A stretch of 64,000 nucleotides of DNA from Hydrogenophaga sp. BPS33. GTDB taxonomy: Bacteria > Pseudomonadota > Gammaproteobacteria > Burkholderiales > Burkholderiaceae_C. The stretch spans positions 2,108,001-2,172,000 of the forward strand of contig NZ_CP044549.1 of NCBI RefSeq assembly GCF_009859475.1. Reading direction: 5' to 3'. Each line of letters opens with the position of its first letter. Position 1 is the first letter of the stretch. Positions 16,476 to 25,456 of this stretch are shown piece by piece. The notes under the pieces were generated by a model. It saw only the letters and a list, made by a program, of their open reading frames with translations. It was not told where the DNA came from and did not search any database. The translations under genes and the position numbers were made by a program.

Positions 16476-16492
16476 GTCACCAAGGGGGTGAC
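16476..16492 (+). promoter_or_regulatory. Inverted repeat upstream of array gene 2
   Basis: GTCACC and GGTGAC arms are separated by 5 nt, in the 144-nt gap before the gene at 16541. It is a possible operator; the binding protein is unknown. Confidence 0.35.
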
Positions 16493-16540
16493 CACGCAGC
16501 CGCCCTTCAACAGCGCGTCGCCGCGAAAGGATCATTTCCT

Positions 16541-18169
16541 ATGCCTATCACCAACGAACCCGTGCCGTCCCTTGTTAGCAAGTTTTTCAAAACCGATAAG
16601 AAGAGCAAGGCGACAGGGAAGAACGAGAAGACGGGCGTGTCGAATTCCTCCAAGCCGAATCCTCCTCGGACGGAAAAGGAGAAGAAAGAAAAGCCAACGC
16701 AGAAGTTGGAGACGCACAGGATCAAAGTGAGTGAGCCCGGCAAACAGAAGCGGGCCGAAGCGCTGGCCGATGCGCAACTCCGGGAAGTTCTACGGGCACT
16801 GCTTCAAGGCAAACCCGGTGACGCGCGGTCGACCATGGAAGGCATATCGAAGTCTCTGCAAAAGACCGCGAAAAATTCGCCCGACCCCGATGCGGTTGTC
16901 CGCGACTTCTGCCGCAAATCCTTGACGCCCGACCTCGCCGTTCTGCCGAATGACGCGATCACGGACATGGCACACCACGCGGCCAAGCTCTTGGCAAAAA
17001 ACCCGAACGATCCGGTGTTCGCCCAGGTGAATTTCTCGATCAAGTCGGAGCTGCTCGCGCGTGCGGTGCGCGCTCTGGTCGGGCAGGGCATCGACCCTGC
17101 ACGCGGCGACACGGATGGCTTGAGCAGCTTGCATGAGACCCAACTCCAGACCTTGCGGGATATGGCCCGCGAAGTCGCTGGAATGGCAAAAGGCGTGGCG
17201 TCCTGGAGAGACGAGCTGGCGGCCAAGCAGCTCCCATGGGACGGTCTGCAGCACCTGCGCAAGTGGGCGGACCAGGCCTGCACGAACCTCCAGGCGCAAA
17301 GGCAGAAGGCGCTGGTCCTTGTGGCGACGGGCACCTTGACGACCATCTCCAATCTATCCCCCGCGGCGTTGACGCAGTGGGTGCATGCGATCGACGTTCT
17401 GGCCTGCTCCAACCCTCATAACCCCGGCGATCGCGCAGAAAAATACCTTCTATCGAACGGCTTCAAGGTCTTGAAACAGGAAATTGCCGACGCGGAACAG
17501 GCCATCGTCGACGGGTTGAATCTCGGTGATCTGAAGACGTTCGATGCCGAAGCTCTGCCTGACCAACGCCTGGCCGATTTGCACGGTGCCATGGCCAGAT
17601 TGGCGCATGTGCCCAGGTCGATCCAGCAAGCGTGCAACGAAACCCATATCGCCATGGCTCGCAGAAGCTTGCAGCGCCTCGACGTCAAGACATCGAGTGT
17701 GGCGGATGTGGAGGCTCTGATCGCTTTCGTGGTCGCCTTGCTCCCGGGCGCGAAGTCGCAAAAGGACATTTCCGACCTGAAGACGATCAGCCACGGCCTG
17801 ATGAAGCTGGCGGTCGCAAAGTCCGCATTGGCAATCGATGCCTATGCCGCGGCCGAAGCCGAGGTGGGCAAGTCGGCAGCCAGCGTGGCCATGGCAGTCA
17901 ACCGAGCGGCTGCGGCCGATACCGCAGTAGGTGATACCAAACGGAAGACGAAAGCGCGAACCAAGGCCGACGACGATACCGCAGAAGCGGCGAGCGCCCT
18001 GCAAGCCGCCAAGGCGGAAGCGCAACGCGTCGCCAAACGGGAGTCTGCCGCCAAGCAGGCGGCGGCCCATGCCAAGAAGGTGGCCACGCAAGCCGTACAG
18101 GTGGCGGACCGTGTGACCGCGGCATGGGCCAAAGCCCATCCCCAAGTCCAGACCACGCAAACCCTCTGA
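16541..18169 (+). CDS. Helical family protein 2 (array member), unknown function
   Basis: This is a 542-residue protein. The ATG at 16541 follows GAAAGGA with normal spacing, which decides the start over the open frame upstream. Residues 1-70 are Lys/Ser/Pro-rich and disordered, with no hydrophobic signal. The family core follows: LREVLRALLQGKPGDA, then NFSIKSELLARAVRAL at about 163-178. The middle is helical with no recognised domain. Residues about 430-540 are an Ala/Lys-rich, probably coiled-coil tail with a basic patch (TKRKTKARTKAD). The next gene follows after 28 nt. Composition and layout resemble secreted effectors with a flexible N-terminal secretion signal, but no enzymatic motif is visible. 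Confidence 0.75.
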   Translation: MPITNEPVPSLVSKFFKTDKKSKATGKNEKTGVSNSSKPNPPRTEKEKKEKPTQKLETHRIKVSEPGKQKRAEALADAQLREVLRALLQGKPGDARSTMEGISKSLQKTAKNSPDPDAVVRDFCRKSLTPDLAVLPNDAITDMAHHAAKLLAKNPNDPVFAQVNFSIKSELLARAVRALVGQGIDPARGDTDGLSSLHETQLQTLRDMAREVAGMAKGVASWRDELAAKQLPWDGLQHLRKWADQACTNLQAQRQKALVLVATGTLTTISNLSPAALTQWVHAIDVLACSNPHNPGDRAEKYLLSNGFKVLKQEIADAEQAIVDGLNLGDLKTFDAEALPDQRLADLHGAMARLAHVPRSIQQACNETHIAMARRSLQRLDVKTSSVADVEALIAFVVALLPGAKSQKDISDLKTISHGLMKLAVAKSALAIDAYAAAEAEVGKSAASVAMAVNRAAAADTAVGDTKRKTKARTKADDDTAEAASALQAAKAEAQRVAKRESAAKQAAAHAKKVATQAVQVADRVTAAWAKAHPQVQTTQTL

Positions 18170-18197
18170 ACAAAAACACCGTGCCAAAGGAATCACC

Positions 18198-19286
18198 ATG
18201 AGCAGCGTGCGCGACGTCCAAACCCGGTTGTCCAAGCCTTCCCAGCCGGTGGGCGATGACCACGACAACAAGCGTGAGTCTTCACGAAAAACCGAAAAAC
18301 ATCCCAGCGGCCAGGGCGATGTGGTGAAGCGGCTTGTGGCGCGTGCTGTCCAGATGGCGAAGTCTGAGCCCACTCGCAACAAGAAGACCGGGCTCGACAA
18401 AGACCGTGAAGCACACCAGAAAACCAATGGGCATCTGGAAGAGGCCATCAAGGCAATGCCCAAAAGCCCCAAAGACGTCTATCGGGAAATGCGTGAGATT
18501 GCGACGACGCTGAAAGCGGTCGCAAAAAGGCATCCGAGCAAAACAAACAATGCCGAAGCGCAGTTGTTGAAGGCGTTCAAGGACGTCCATCTGGCAGAAG
18601 CCCTGCCGAAATTGGGTAAGGCCGAGCTCACGGCCTTGAAGCAAGGGTTGAGCGATCTGACGGCTCCCGGGTCTAAGGTAGTGGACCTTTTGCTCAGCGA
18701 GTTCGCGACATCGGTGGATGCCGCCCTCTCGGCTCTTGAGACGGCGACGTTGGCGAACCCGAGCACGGTCGTCGCGAAGGCGCCTCAAAAGGCCGAGGCG
18801 CCTGAGGTCCCGGCAACCCAGCTGCTCTTGGACGTACGGGATCAAGACGATCGATCCAAGGCCATGCAGCCGAGTACGGCGAAGGGCATCGCAGATGTAC
18901 CAATGGCCGATGTGGAGAAGCAGCCGAATGTGATGAACAAGAGCCTTCTGGCGGCGCGGAAAGTCCCTCAAAAATTGCTTCGAGTGCCCCAACCGCCTCA
19001 GGTCAAGCAGGCCAGTACGCTCCCCGAATCGCTGGAAAAAGTGGGGCAACAAGGGGCCAAAGGGGCGAGCACGGGGCGTGGCATCGGAGATATTTCTCAG
19101 GCCGATGTGGTGAAACAACCACCGAAGCAGATGCGACCGCAGCCAGTTCCTCAGAGCACCCGAAGGTTGGCGCAGGTTGGCGATACGCGGGCGTCCACGT
19201 TGAAAGCCTTGATGCAAACGGAGCGCGCCAGTGTTTCATCGCTGGACCTCAAGGATCCCAAGGCGTCGGACGACGGTGTGATCTGA
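18198..19286 (+). CDS. Helical family protein 3 (array member) with ADVxKQP repeats, unknown function
   Basis: This is a 362-residue protein. The ATG at 18198 follows AAAGGAATCACC. The first 75 residues are strongly basic and polar. Residues about 75-175 match the first module of the other family members (EEAIKAMPKSP; AKRHPSK; LAEALPKLGKAELTALKQGL, comparable to ALPKLPEAKLLGLEK in protein 5). The second half is Pro/Gln/Lys-rich, probably disordered, and carries two related copies of a short motif, GIADVPMADVEKQP near 230 and GIGDISQADVVKQP near 295. No GTxFT or ETDxNKKL module is present. It is separated by 28 nt from the previous gene and 21 nt from the next. Function unknown; it looks like a truncated member with a linear-motif tail. 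Confidence 0.72.
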   Translation: MSSVRDVQTRLSKPSQPVGDDHDNKRESSRKTEKHPSGQGDVVKRLVARAVQMAKSEPTRNKKTGLDKDREAHQKTNGHLEEAIKAMPKSPKDVYREMREIATTLKAVAKRHPSKTNNAEAQLLKAFKDVHLAEALPKLGKAELTALKQGLSDLTAPGSKVVDLLLSEFATSVDAALSALETATLANPSTVVAKAPQKAEAPEVPATQLLLDVRDQDDRSKAMQPSTAKGIADVPMADVEKQPNVMNKSLLAARKVPQKLLRVPQPPQVKQASTLPESLEKVGQQGAKGASTGRGIGDISQADVVKQPPKQMRPQPVPQSTRRLAQVGDTRASTLKALMQTERASVSSLDLKDPKASDDGVI

Positions 19287-19307
19287 ACCGCATCGAAAGG
19301 AACCGTC

Positions 19308-21512
19308 GTGAATCCCCTGAACCGCCTGCGCGAGCGCTACGCCAAAAAGAACGCCGGGTCGAACGCATCCACGCCCAAACCCGCCTCCCAACGCGTTCGA
19401 GGCAAGGACCCCAAGAGCCATATGGGTGAGTTTCTGAGGACGCGCCTCATCGAAGTGACCACGTCCAAGAGCGCTCGCGTCGCCAAGGAGAATGCCGCAG
19501 CGTTCTCGGTCATGGAGGAAGAGCTGGACAGCGCCCTGCAGCACATATCTCAGGGGAAACAGTGGGATGGCATTAGCGCACTTTCGACGACCCTTGCCGC
19601 CCTGATGCCTGTTGTGAGGGAGTCTCTCGGTGGCAAAGGCGTGGGACGGCCTCTCAAACAAGAACAGCTAGCGCTGAAACTGTGCGCTGCACATCTTCGC
19701 GCTGCAATACCCAATCTCCCCCAAGCCACACTCTTGGGTCTGGATCAACATCTCGGCACGATGGGGGCGCGGTCTGGCCTGGTGGGCCATGTGATTGGCC
19801 TGATCAAGGTCTCGGTGAAGGCCGAGTTATTGCATCGCGCAACGCACGAGCAACCGCAACCAGCATTGCAAGCCAAGCCCGAAAATGGCGCTGCACCGCG
19901 ACCGCAACTCGGGCCTCTGGAATTGAAGGGGCTGAAAGCAACGCCGCGCCAGTGGGATCGGTTGTCTGAAGCAGAACTCGACAAGATTCAAGCGCTTTCA
20001 TCCGAGCTGATGGCTCTGGCCAAGGCCCTTGGCACCCCGCAGGTCAATGGCCTCTTTTCGGGAACTCCGTTCACGCAAAGTGACGTCACGGACATTGCTT
20101 CGCGCGCGCTGGCCGCAAAGCTTGTACTGGCCAAGGCTTTGATTGAAAAGACCACGCCGGCCAAGATCGCCGTGATGTCCCCGACCGAGCTAGCGCAGTC
20201 GGACAAAGCCATCCAACTGCTAGAGGCGCGAAGGACAACGGCATCGAACCTGGGCGTGGTCAAGCCTTTGGTTGAGCTTCGGATCGTGTTTCAAGCCTCG
20301 CTGCAAGCGGCGATGGCCGAAACCGACCCCAACAAGAAGCTCGGACAACTTCTTGTGTGCGCGGAGCAGGCAGCCCTTGCCCAGCATCAGTTTCCCCAGA
20401 TGCCTCTGAACCACGGCGTTCTGAACCGTGGCATCGACTCCTTTTGTAAAGGTGAGTTGGTCAACGCAAAATTGGCCACGTTGGTGGACGCCGAAGGAAC
20501 GCTGGCACTTCTGGCCCTTTCGTATCCGTCCGATCCCAACGTCCTTCAGTTGACGATCTCGGTCAAGGCGGAGCTTGTTGTCCGATCCATCAGGACGATG
20601 AGCAACAAGCAGTTGAAGCTCGAGCACCTCACCGAAGGCAACGTGCTCGACCTGAAGAAGTCGACCCTGAGCCAACTCCACAAGCGCGCGAAACAATTGC
20701 TGGATGCCCTGAAGGCGGATCCGCGCGCAAGGGCGATGCTGGCATTGACCGTGTTTACCTTGGACGAGCTCGATTTCGTTCGCCAGCATGCCGCCAACGC
20801 CATCAAGCTCCACGACAAGGCCCGGCGGGATGCAGCCGAAGAACCGGCCGATCTCGACGAAGTCGCGGACCTCAGGAAGCGGCTAGGCAGCTTCAGGGGC
20901 ATCCAGTCAGAAGCCGAGGCCGCGCCGGATCACATTGGCATGCAGGTCGCGCAGGACGAAAAATCGTTCATCGACATTGAGAAAAGCGCTTTGGAAGCGC
21001 AGGCGTTTTTCGCAAAACTCAAGCCGATCCGTATCGCGGAAGCGGGTGTTGACCTGGTGAGAGAGCTGCTCGTTGAAATGGAGCTCGCGCTGACGGTCGC
21101 GGCGACGCCCGAAGCTCTCGGCGTATTGGTGAAGTCGAGTGAAAGCTTGAGGACAGTGCTTGTCGAGCACGAAGCGGCGGGTTTGTCCACCTTGGCAGTG
21201 GCCCAAGAGAACGTGGCCGGCCTGCGAGAAACCGTTGCCGCTGGCGAAAGGGTCGTCGCGGATCGGAAAGCGGTTGCCGATGACGCGGGCCTGGTCGTTG
21301 CCAAAGACGCTTTGGCCCTGGCCGAAGAGGACTTGGCAGAGGCAGAAGAGGACTTGACCGAGATCCAACAGGCCATGGCCCAAGCCGAAGCCGTGTTCAA
21401 ACGAGTTTCCGATGCGCAGCTGTTGGCCTCCACCAGCGCCCGAAACGCCCGCGATGCCGGCAAGAGGCCAGGAAGCGAAACAACGGAAACGCCGGGCCCA
21501 AAACCCTTTTAA
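19308..21512 (+). CDS. Helical family protein 4 (array member), full module set
   Basis: This is a 734-residue protein. The GTG at 19308 follows GAAAGGA. The N-terminus MNPLNRLRERYAKK is shared in pattern with protein 5 (MNFLTRLHSHFAK). Modules in order: ALQHISQGKQ helix and IPNLPQATLLGLDQHL (about 65-150); IKVSVKAELLHRA (about 165-177); W-LSEAELDKIQALSSELMAL, then SGTPFTQSD near 252; MSPTELAQSDKAIQLL; ETDPNKKLGQLLVCAEQA near 338; a second LTISVKAELVVRSI near 413, followed by NVLDLKKSTLSQLHKRA; and an Ala/Glu-rich coiled coil (about 625-700). It has no signal peptide, TM segment or recognised catalytic motif. It is the best reference member of the family. The next gene starts 11 nt after its stop. 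Confidence 0.78.
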   Translation: MNPLNRLRERYAKKNAGSNASTPKPASQRVRGKDPKSHMGEFLRTRLIEVTTSKSARVAKENAAAFSVMEEELDSALQHISQGKQWDGISALSTTLAALMPVVRESLGGKGVGRPLKQEQLALKLCAAHLRAAIPNLPQATLLGLDQHLGTMGARSGLVGHVIGLIKVSVKAELLHRATHEQPQPALQAKPENGAAPRPQLGPLELKGLKATPRQWDRLSEAELDKIQALSSELMALAKALGTPQVNGLFSGTPFTQSDVTDIASRALAAKLVLAKALIEKTTPAKIAVMSPTELAQSDKAIQLLEARRTTASNLGVVKPLVELRIVFQASLQAAMAETDPNKKLGQLLVCAEQAALAQHQFPQMPLNHGVLNRGIDSFCKGELVNAKLATLVDAEGTLALLALSYPSDPNVLQLTISVKAELVVRSIRTMSNKQLKLEHLTEGNVLDLKKSTLSQLHKRAKQLLDALKADPRARAMLALTVFTLDELDFVRQHAANAIKLHDKARRDAAEEPADLDEVADLRKRLGSFRGIQSEAEAAPDHIGMQVAQDEKSFIDIEKSALEAQAFFAKLKPIRIAEAGVDLVRELLVEMELALTVAATPEALGVLVKSSESLRTVLVEHEAAGLSTLAVAQENVAGLRETVAAGERVVADRKAVADDAGLVVAKDALALAEEDLAEAEEDLTEIQQAMAQAEAVFKRVSDAQLLASTSARNARDAGKRPGSETTETPGPKPF

Positions 21513-21523
21513 AAGGAACACAC

Positions 21524-23878
21524 GTGAACTTCCTGACCCGTCTGCATTCGCACTTCGCCAAACCGCACGCCGAGCCGGGTGCCCCTAAAACGGCTACCAA
21601 GGGCGCTCGTCACAAGGGCTCGAATGCCGCTGACGTGAAACCCTTGCAGAAGCACACCATCGCAACCGCCTCGGCCGACGGCGCTCGCGTCGTGCAAAAG
21701 AACGCCCCTCCATTCGAGGAAATGCAACGGGCGTTGGATTGCGCCTTGCTTCACCTGTCGCAGGGGGAGCAGGAAGATGGCAAGCGCGAGCTGCAGGCCG
21801 CTGTCGTCGCCCTGACGCCTGTGACGGAACGCGTTAGTAGGCAAGCACACCTGGCGCAAAAGCTCCTCGGTGCCCATCTGCGAGAAGCGCTTCCCAAACT
21901 GCCCGAGGCAAAGCTCCTTGGATTGGAGAAAAATCTTCGCGAATCCGAACTCCCTATAGGCGACCTGCAATCGGTGATCCAGTTTGCCGTGAAAGCAGAG
22001 CGCTTGCGACTGGCACTGGCCGTGCCCGTGAAGCCACGGCCCGACGAGCTGGAGAAACAAGGTATGGCGCCTGTTCCGAGCGACTGGAGCTTGTTGTCCC
22101 AAGAGAAGCTCGTGGAAGTTGAAAAACTGGCCGTGGAACTCCGGGAGGCGGCGCGCCGCCATCCTTGGTCATTGGGCGAACTCTCCGGCACGCAGTTCAC
22201 CCAGCGGGAACTCCAGGACTTGGCAACGCGGGCCCGGCATGCGGTGTTCGACAGCGACGTCGCGGCGGTGTCGAAGGAGGCCGACCCCAACAAGAAACTG
22301 GCGGTGCTGCTCAAGACGGTCCGGCTTTTTGCCGAAGCCGACATCGCGCTTCTGGACGCTCGCAAGATGGACCAGTGCATTGTCGAGATGTGTACAAAGG
22401 ATCTGAGCAAGACCAAGATGTCCGCGCTGCAGGAAGCCGAAAAATTCCTGACCCAATGCATGTCGTCGTCGACGGAACCCAAATTCCTTCTGCTGCTCTT
22501 GGCGGTCAAGGCGCAGCTTCTGCACCGCAACATCGCTGCGATGAAGGAAAAGAGGGGCGTGGCTCTGGAAGGGATCACTGAGGCGGGTGTGCTCAAACTC
22601 AAGAGATCGACCTTGCCCAAGCTCCAGAAGCGCGCCGCCGAACTCGTTGGCTTCGCCCAGGGGAATCGGTCTCTGAAGGCCTGGCTCAGCAACATGGGGT
22701 ACAAGCTGACAGACCTCGAAAAGATCGAGCGCCTGGCGTCTGCGGCGACCAAGGTCCGTGTGAAAGCCTCGCGCGACGCGGTGGAGCAGGAGGGCCAGGG
22801 GAAGTCCGTCAAAGGGCCTGCGGATGACGAAGTGAACATGGACGAGCTGCTGGACATTCAGGCACGGATTTCCGATATGCCTCAGTTGCCCTCTGTTCCC
22901 GGCGATATGCAAACGGTATTTGAGACACTGCAGAACGAAGTGGCGAACCGCAGCTCCGTCGGTGGTGGTGGCGAACCTACCGGCGAGCGGCTCGCGTTGC
23001 AGGATGTCGAAGATCTCTTGTCCCAGTCGCAGCGTTCGAGGGTCGCGCAGGCGCAGGCGCAGGCCATGCTGCAAGACGCCTCTCCAGAGCAGATGGCCGA
23101 TGCCGACCTGGATGCGTTGGAAGATGCCGTGATCTTGCTGGGTCTCAGTGACGTGCCTGCCCCGAACCTGGGCGTGGCCGGTCGTTTGGTCAAGGCCCGG
23201 ATCGAACTGAGGGATGCGCTTGAGGCCGCAAAGGCCGAGACCGACAACAACAAGAAGCTTGAGCAACTGCTCATGGTATTGGAGGCGGCAAGGGTGGTCG
23301 TCGATGTTGCGGGCAAGGAGTCGCGGGAAGTTGAAGAACTGCGGCATGCCATCGACGAATTTTCTGCTGCCGGTTTGCACACGGCGGAAGCGACAGTGCT
23401 CGTGGCTGCCGAGAAGAGGCTGACCCTCATGGCGTCTGCCTATCCGAACGTTCTCTCCATAGGTTTCTTGACCGTGGCTGTGAAGACGCAACTGATCGGC
23501 CGAGCCGTCCGCAGCATGCCCAGGCGGTATGGCGTGCAACTGCATGAGATCACGAAGGACAACGTGCCCACTCTGCAGAAATCCATGCTGGTCCAACTCA
23601 AGAGGCGTACGGTGGAGCTCATGCAGGTGATCGAAATTTATGGGAGTCCGACGGATCAGGCAATTCAGGGTGTCATCGCAACGCTGCAGACCATCAAGAA
23701 GCAGGCCGAGGATGCCATCAAGCTGTTTCAAGAGGCGTCGGCCGAAGTGGCCGAAGTGGCTGTTCCCCGACAAGCGATCGATGACACCGGAGAACTGGCG
23801 GGGCTCTTCGGGCAAGAGCCTGTTTTCTACGACCAGCTCCTCCGCAACTTGGACAAGTTCAACCCAAAGTCATCCTGA
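21524..23878 (+). CDS. Helical family protein 5 (array member), double-length member
   Basis: This is a 784-residue protein. The GTG at 21524 follows AAAAGGA. The N-terminal pattern MNFLTRLHSHFAK matches protein 4. The first half has LHLSQGEQEDGK, LPKLPEAKLLGLEKNL, QFAVKAERLRLAL, SGTQFTQREL near 225, DPNKKLAVLLKTV near 254, and LLLLAVKAQLLHRNI followed by VLKLKRSTLPKLQKRA. After a Gly-rich hinge (about 480-487) the second half repeats the later modules: ETDNNKKLEQLLMVLEAA near 572, and FLTVAVKTQLIGRAVRSM near 650 followed by VPTLQKSMLVQLKRRT. The protein therefore looks like an internal duplication of the ETDxNKKL + VKAELLxR unit. No catalytic residues are recognised. Confidence 0.78.
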   Translation: MNFLTRLHSHFAKPHAEPGAPKTATKGARHKGSNAADVKPLQKHTIATASADGARVVQKNAPPFEEMQRALDCALLHLSQGEQEDGKRELQAAVVALTPVTERVSRQAHLAQKLLGAHLREALPKLPEAKLLGLEKNLRESELPIGDLQSVIQFAVKAERLRLALAVPVKPRPDELEKQGMAPVPSDWSLLSQEKLVEVEKLAVELREAARRHPWSLGELSGTQFTQRELQDLATRARHAVFDSDVAAVSKEADPNKKLAVLLKTVRLFAEADIALLDARKMDQCIVEMCTKDLSKTKMSALQEAEKFLTQCMSSSTEPKFLLLLLAVKAQLLHRNIAAMKEKRGVALEGITEAGVLKLKRSTLPKLQKRAAELVGFAQGNRSLKAWLSNMGYKLTDLEKIERLASAATKVRVKASRDAVEQEGQGKSVKGPADDEVNMDELLDIQARISDMPQLPSVPGDMQTVFETLQNEVANRSSVGGGGEPTGERLALQDVEDLLSQSQRSRVAQAQAQAMLQDASPEQMADADLDALEDAVILLGLSDVPAPNLGVAGRLVKARIELRDALEAAKAETDNNKKLEQLLMVLEAARVVVDVAGKESREVEELRHAIDEFSAAGLHTAEATVLVAAEKRLTLMASAYPNVLSIGFLTVAVKTQLIGRAVRSMPRRYGVQLHEITKDNVPTLQKSMLVQLKRRTVELMQVIEIYGSPTDQAIQGVIATLQTIKKQAEDAIKLFQEASAEVAEVAVPRQAIDDTGELAGLFGQEPVFYDQLLRNLDKFNPKSS

Positions 23879-23972
23879 GCGCGCCGGCGGCAGCGACATG
23901 CGTACCACCTGCGTAGCGCTGTCGCCGAGTCTCCTTTGCTAGCGCTTGTGTGTTGTCTCGAAAGGATCCACT

Positions 23973-25427
23973 ATGAAATACGACACCGTCCGCTCCAAAC
24001 AAAGTGTGCAAGATGCCCCCTCTTCGGCCGACAAGAAAGAAAAAACGGCGCAACCGCGTGCCGGTGCGGTGAGCACCACAGGCAAGGTGACGCGGTTCTT
24101 GAAACTGCGTGCCATCGAATTGACGATGTCCAAGGAGGCGCGGGCGAACCAGAAGCTCGACGTGCAGTCGCTCAAGCTGGTCAAGAAAGAGTTGGAAGAC
24201 GCCATGCGTTCGATGGTCGATCCGGACGCCTCAGAGGGCGCTGGGGTCGCCGCACTTCGGACCGCTTGCGCGTCGCTGAAATATGTCGTGACACGGCATC
24301 CCGAGGTCACACAGGACGCTGTGAACGAAGAAGAGTCCAAGGCGCGATTGACCCAGCGGCTGTGCGGCGCGCTTCTGCGCGAGGTGATGCCGACCTTGAC
24401 CCCCGACGAACGTCTTGCCCTCCGCGATCTTTCCTCGACTGAGGTTGACGAAAATGAAATGAACGAAGTGATTGATGAAATCCGGTTCTCCGCCAAGGGT
24501 GAGTTGCTGCGCCGTGCGACGCAGGTGGCACCGGGAACGTCGATGGCGCGGGACAAGGATGGCCATGGATTGGACTGGAGCACGTCGTCCGCAGAGCAAT
24601 GCGATCAGATTCACGCACTTGCGAGCGACCTGATCCAGTCGGCCAAAGCCTTTCCCAGAACGAAAGGCGTCATCGCAGGAACGCAGTTCACGCTGCGAGA
24701 TTTGGAGGAGATCAGATCCCGCTCCTTGAAACTGGTCGTCCGTGCGGCCTGGTCGACAGTGGACAAAACAAGCGCAAGCCAGATCGCCGCCATGTCCAAG
24801 CCCGAGCTGAAGAAGCTGGAAAAAGCGGCTCGAACAATGGTTGAGAACACCAACGCAGGGGAGATCGCGAAGATGTCCAAGACCGAGCTGGTCACGCTGG
24901 GAAAGGCGGTGCAATTTCTTGATGCACGCCGCGCCAGTGCCTTCAATCTGGATGCGATCAAACCAGTGGTCGAGGTTCGAATCCGATTGGAGGATTCCAT
25001 CTCAGCGGCAAAGAACGAGACCGACGTCAACAAGAAGTTGGATCATTTGCTCCATTGCGCGGATCTGGCGGCATACGCCAAGGCGCAATTCGGGGAAGGG
25101 ACACTGGATCTGTCTGAAGTCATCCACAGTGTGTCGGCGTTTTTTCACCAACGGCTGCGCGACGTCAAGCTGTCTGCTCTGACGGATGCCAAGAGCTCGA
25201 TGGACTCTCTTCTAGAGGAGAACTACCCGGACGACCTCTGGATTCGTCAACTGAGTGCAGTGATTCAAGAGGAGCGTTCGAACCGTCTCCAAACGCTTGG
25301 GACGCAGGCAAGCGCCGCCATCCAGGCGTTTCAGAGACCGCCGGCCAACGCCTTCAAACAGACGAAAAACGAGGTGGTCAAGAGTCTCATCGACGAAGTT
25401 GACTCATCGAGCTCCACGGACAGCTGA
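23973..25427 (+). CDS. Helical family protein 6 (array member) with 27-residue tandem repeat
   Basis: This is a 484-residue protein. The ATG at 23973 follows CGAAAGGA and is preferred over a GTG 27 nt upstream. Modules: LCGALLREVMPTLTPDERLAL, RFSAKGELLRRAT near 172-184, the SAEQCDQIHALASDLIQSAK helix, AGTQFTLRDLEEIRSRS near 236, two tandem 27-residue units (263-316), DAIKPVVEVRIRLEDSI, then ETDVNKKLDHLLHCADLA near 349. It ends with a short Ser/Asp tail and has no signal peptide or TM segment. The 94-nt gap before it is the longest inside the run from protein 2 to protein 7. It is clearly paralogous to protein 4 across its length. Function unknown. Confidence 0.78.
   Translation: MKYDTVRSKQSVQDAPSSADKKEKTAQPRAGAVSTTGKVTRFLKLRAIELTMSKEARANQKLDVQSLKLVKKELEDAMRSMVDPDASEGAGVAALRTACASLKYVVTRHPEVTQDAVNEEESKARLTQRLCGALLREVMPTLTPDERLALRDLSSTEVDENEMNEVIDEIRFSAKGELLRRATQVAPGTSMARDKDGHGLDWSTSSAEQCDQIHALASDLIQSAKAFPRTKGVIAGTQFTLRDLEEIRSRSLKLVVRAAWSTVDKTSASQIAAMSKPELKKLEKAARTMVENTNAGEIAKMSKTELVTLGKAVQFLDARRASAFNLDAIKPVVEVRIRLEDSISAAKNETDVNKKLDHLLHCADLAAYAKAQFGEGTLDLSEVIHSVSAFFHQRLRDVKLSALTDAKSSMDSLLEENYPDDLWIRQLSAVIQEERSNRLQTLGTQASAAIQAFQRPPANAFKQTKNEVVKSLIDEVDSSSSTDS
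24759..24920 (+). repeat. Tandem 81-bp coding repeat (two units)
   Basis: Units 24759-24839 and 24840-24920 encode two 27-residue helical repeats of pattern [VI][DE]xTxAxxIAxMSxxELxxLxKAxxxx. Protein 4 has one copy of the same unit (IEKTTPAKIAVMSPTEL), so protein 6 shows a recent unit expansion. DNA identity between the units is partial. Confidence 0.8.
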
Positions 25428-25456
25428 AGAAATACCCCACCTCGAGAGGAATATTC

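Noticed and set aside
15540..16541. hrp-type promoter boxes (TTCG-N16-TTCG) ahead of the helical array
   Set aside because: Single TTCG words occur but no correctly spaced pair was found upstream of 15614, 16541 or 23973.
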